A stretch of DNA of 64,000 bases from Toxotes chatareus. Taxonomy: Eukaryota > Chordata > Actinopteri > Toxotidae. The position numbers were made by a program, and so were the translations under genes. Where the stretch lies: NCBI GenBank assembly GCA_016801885.1, contig CM028896.1:16710501-16774500 (forward strand), given 5' to 3'. Below, in pieces: positions 63,558-64,000 of this stretch. The notes below the pieces were generated by a model that had not been told where the DNA came from, did no database searches, and saw only the letters and a program-made list of their open reading frames with translations. Each line of letters starts with the position of its first letter. Position 1 is the first letter of the stretch.

Positions 63558-64000
63558 AGGCCCGTCACTGTAGGTCAAACACTAGAGGCAGGCTGAGTAA
63601 GTCTCCACAGAGGAACGTTGGTGGGGCTGCATGGCTCATTCTCCGCCATCTTCACAAAATCATCCTCTTCCTCTCTTAACGTTTGCCGCTGAGCGGCTGC
63701 TGTCTAACCTGTTTTTCCATTTCTGGAATTGTCTGTTTGTTTTCAGGTCTTTTTGTGCTTGACATCTCTTCTGCTGTGTTCCTTCTTTCCTTTTTTAATT
63801 TCCTCTCTTTTCCACCCATGGGCTCTGTTCTTCAGCCAGTCTAACATGAACATGAAGAACAACAGAGCATCATTGTTTTTGAAATAAACGTAACATGAGC
63901 AGCGAATCAAAACCGTGATCAGAACATGTCTAACTGACTGAGTGCTCATGTGACTGCAGTCGTGTTGCTGCCATGGCTGAATGGCTGTTCACATAAAGCT
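63558..64000 (+). other. pitpnb: PITPNB 3' UTR and flank
   Basis: Non-coding, pyrimidine-rich in the middle. An AATAAA at 63883-63888, about 325 nt after the stop, is a candidate poly(A) signal with a GT-rich region after it (63940-63970). Longer 3' ends beyond the window are possible. Confidence 0.65.
63883..63888 (+). terminator. pitpnb: Candidate PITPNB poly(A) signal
   Basis: AATAAA in TGAAATAAACG, followed by GT-rich sequence about 55-80 nt later. Confidence 0.55.

Overview
This window is nuclear DNA of a ray-finned fish, most likely a percomorph teleost. It carries two protein-coding genes in tandem on the + strand: most of TTC28 (33 exons, 16615-50920, 5' end missing) and the whole of PITPNB (11 exons, 52316-63557). 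The evidence for a teleost is the near-vertebrate protein identity interrupted by many 77-150 nt introns, very frequent GT/CA microsatellites, and several interspersed repeat families that I recognise as common in teleosts. The order and orientation TTC28 then PITPNB is the same as on human 22q12.1 (from memory), so this is conserved synteny and not a new gene cluster.

Layout: 1-16614 is non-coding and is read as a TTC28 intron, because the first exon seen begins inside the N-terminal TPR region and about 120 residues of N-terminus are absent. TPR exons run from 16615 to about 40380, the CHAT-domain exons from about 40652 to 45695, and the conserved C-terminal region plus a Ser/Pro-rich tail from 46269 to 50920. 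The TTC28 3' UTR ends near an AATAAA at 51654. About 0.6 kb of spacer holding an old DNA-transposon fragment follows. Then comes the PITPNB promoter (CCAAT box, GC box, NRF1-like palindrome) and its start codon at 52316. PITPNB ends at 63557, with a poly(A) signal at 63883.

The assembled reading frame is open across all 33 TTC28 exons (2436 residues in the window) and all 11 PITPNB exons (269 residues), and every intron phase closes. The two genes are neighbours but not a pathway. TTC28 is a large TPR/CHAT scaffold linked to Aurora B and cytokinesis. PITPNB moves phosphatidylinositol and phosphatidylcholine between membranes at the Golgi/ER.

No new multi-gene system is present. The points most worth a second look concern RNA processing and mobile DNA: a TTC28 splice donor made from the first GT of a (GT)11 microsatellite with a better-looking cryptic donor at its far end; a transposon end lying 10 nt before a TTC28 exon; an 8-nt PITPNB microexon flanked by strong U-rich tracts; a GC-AG intron in PITPNB; an orphan THAP-like first exon with a CpG-rich block inside TTC28 intron 3; and a short TTC28 intron bounded by a 7-bp direct repeat. 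Exon coordinates were read by hand from splice signals, frame closure and remembered mammalian protein sequences; no alignment was run.
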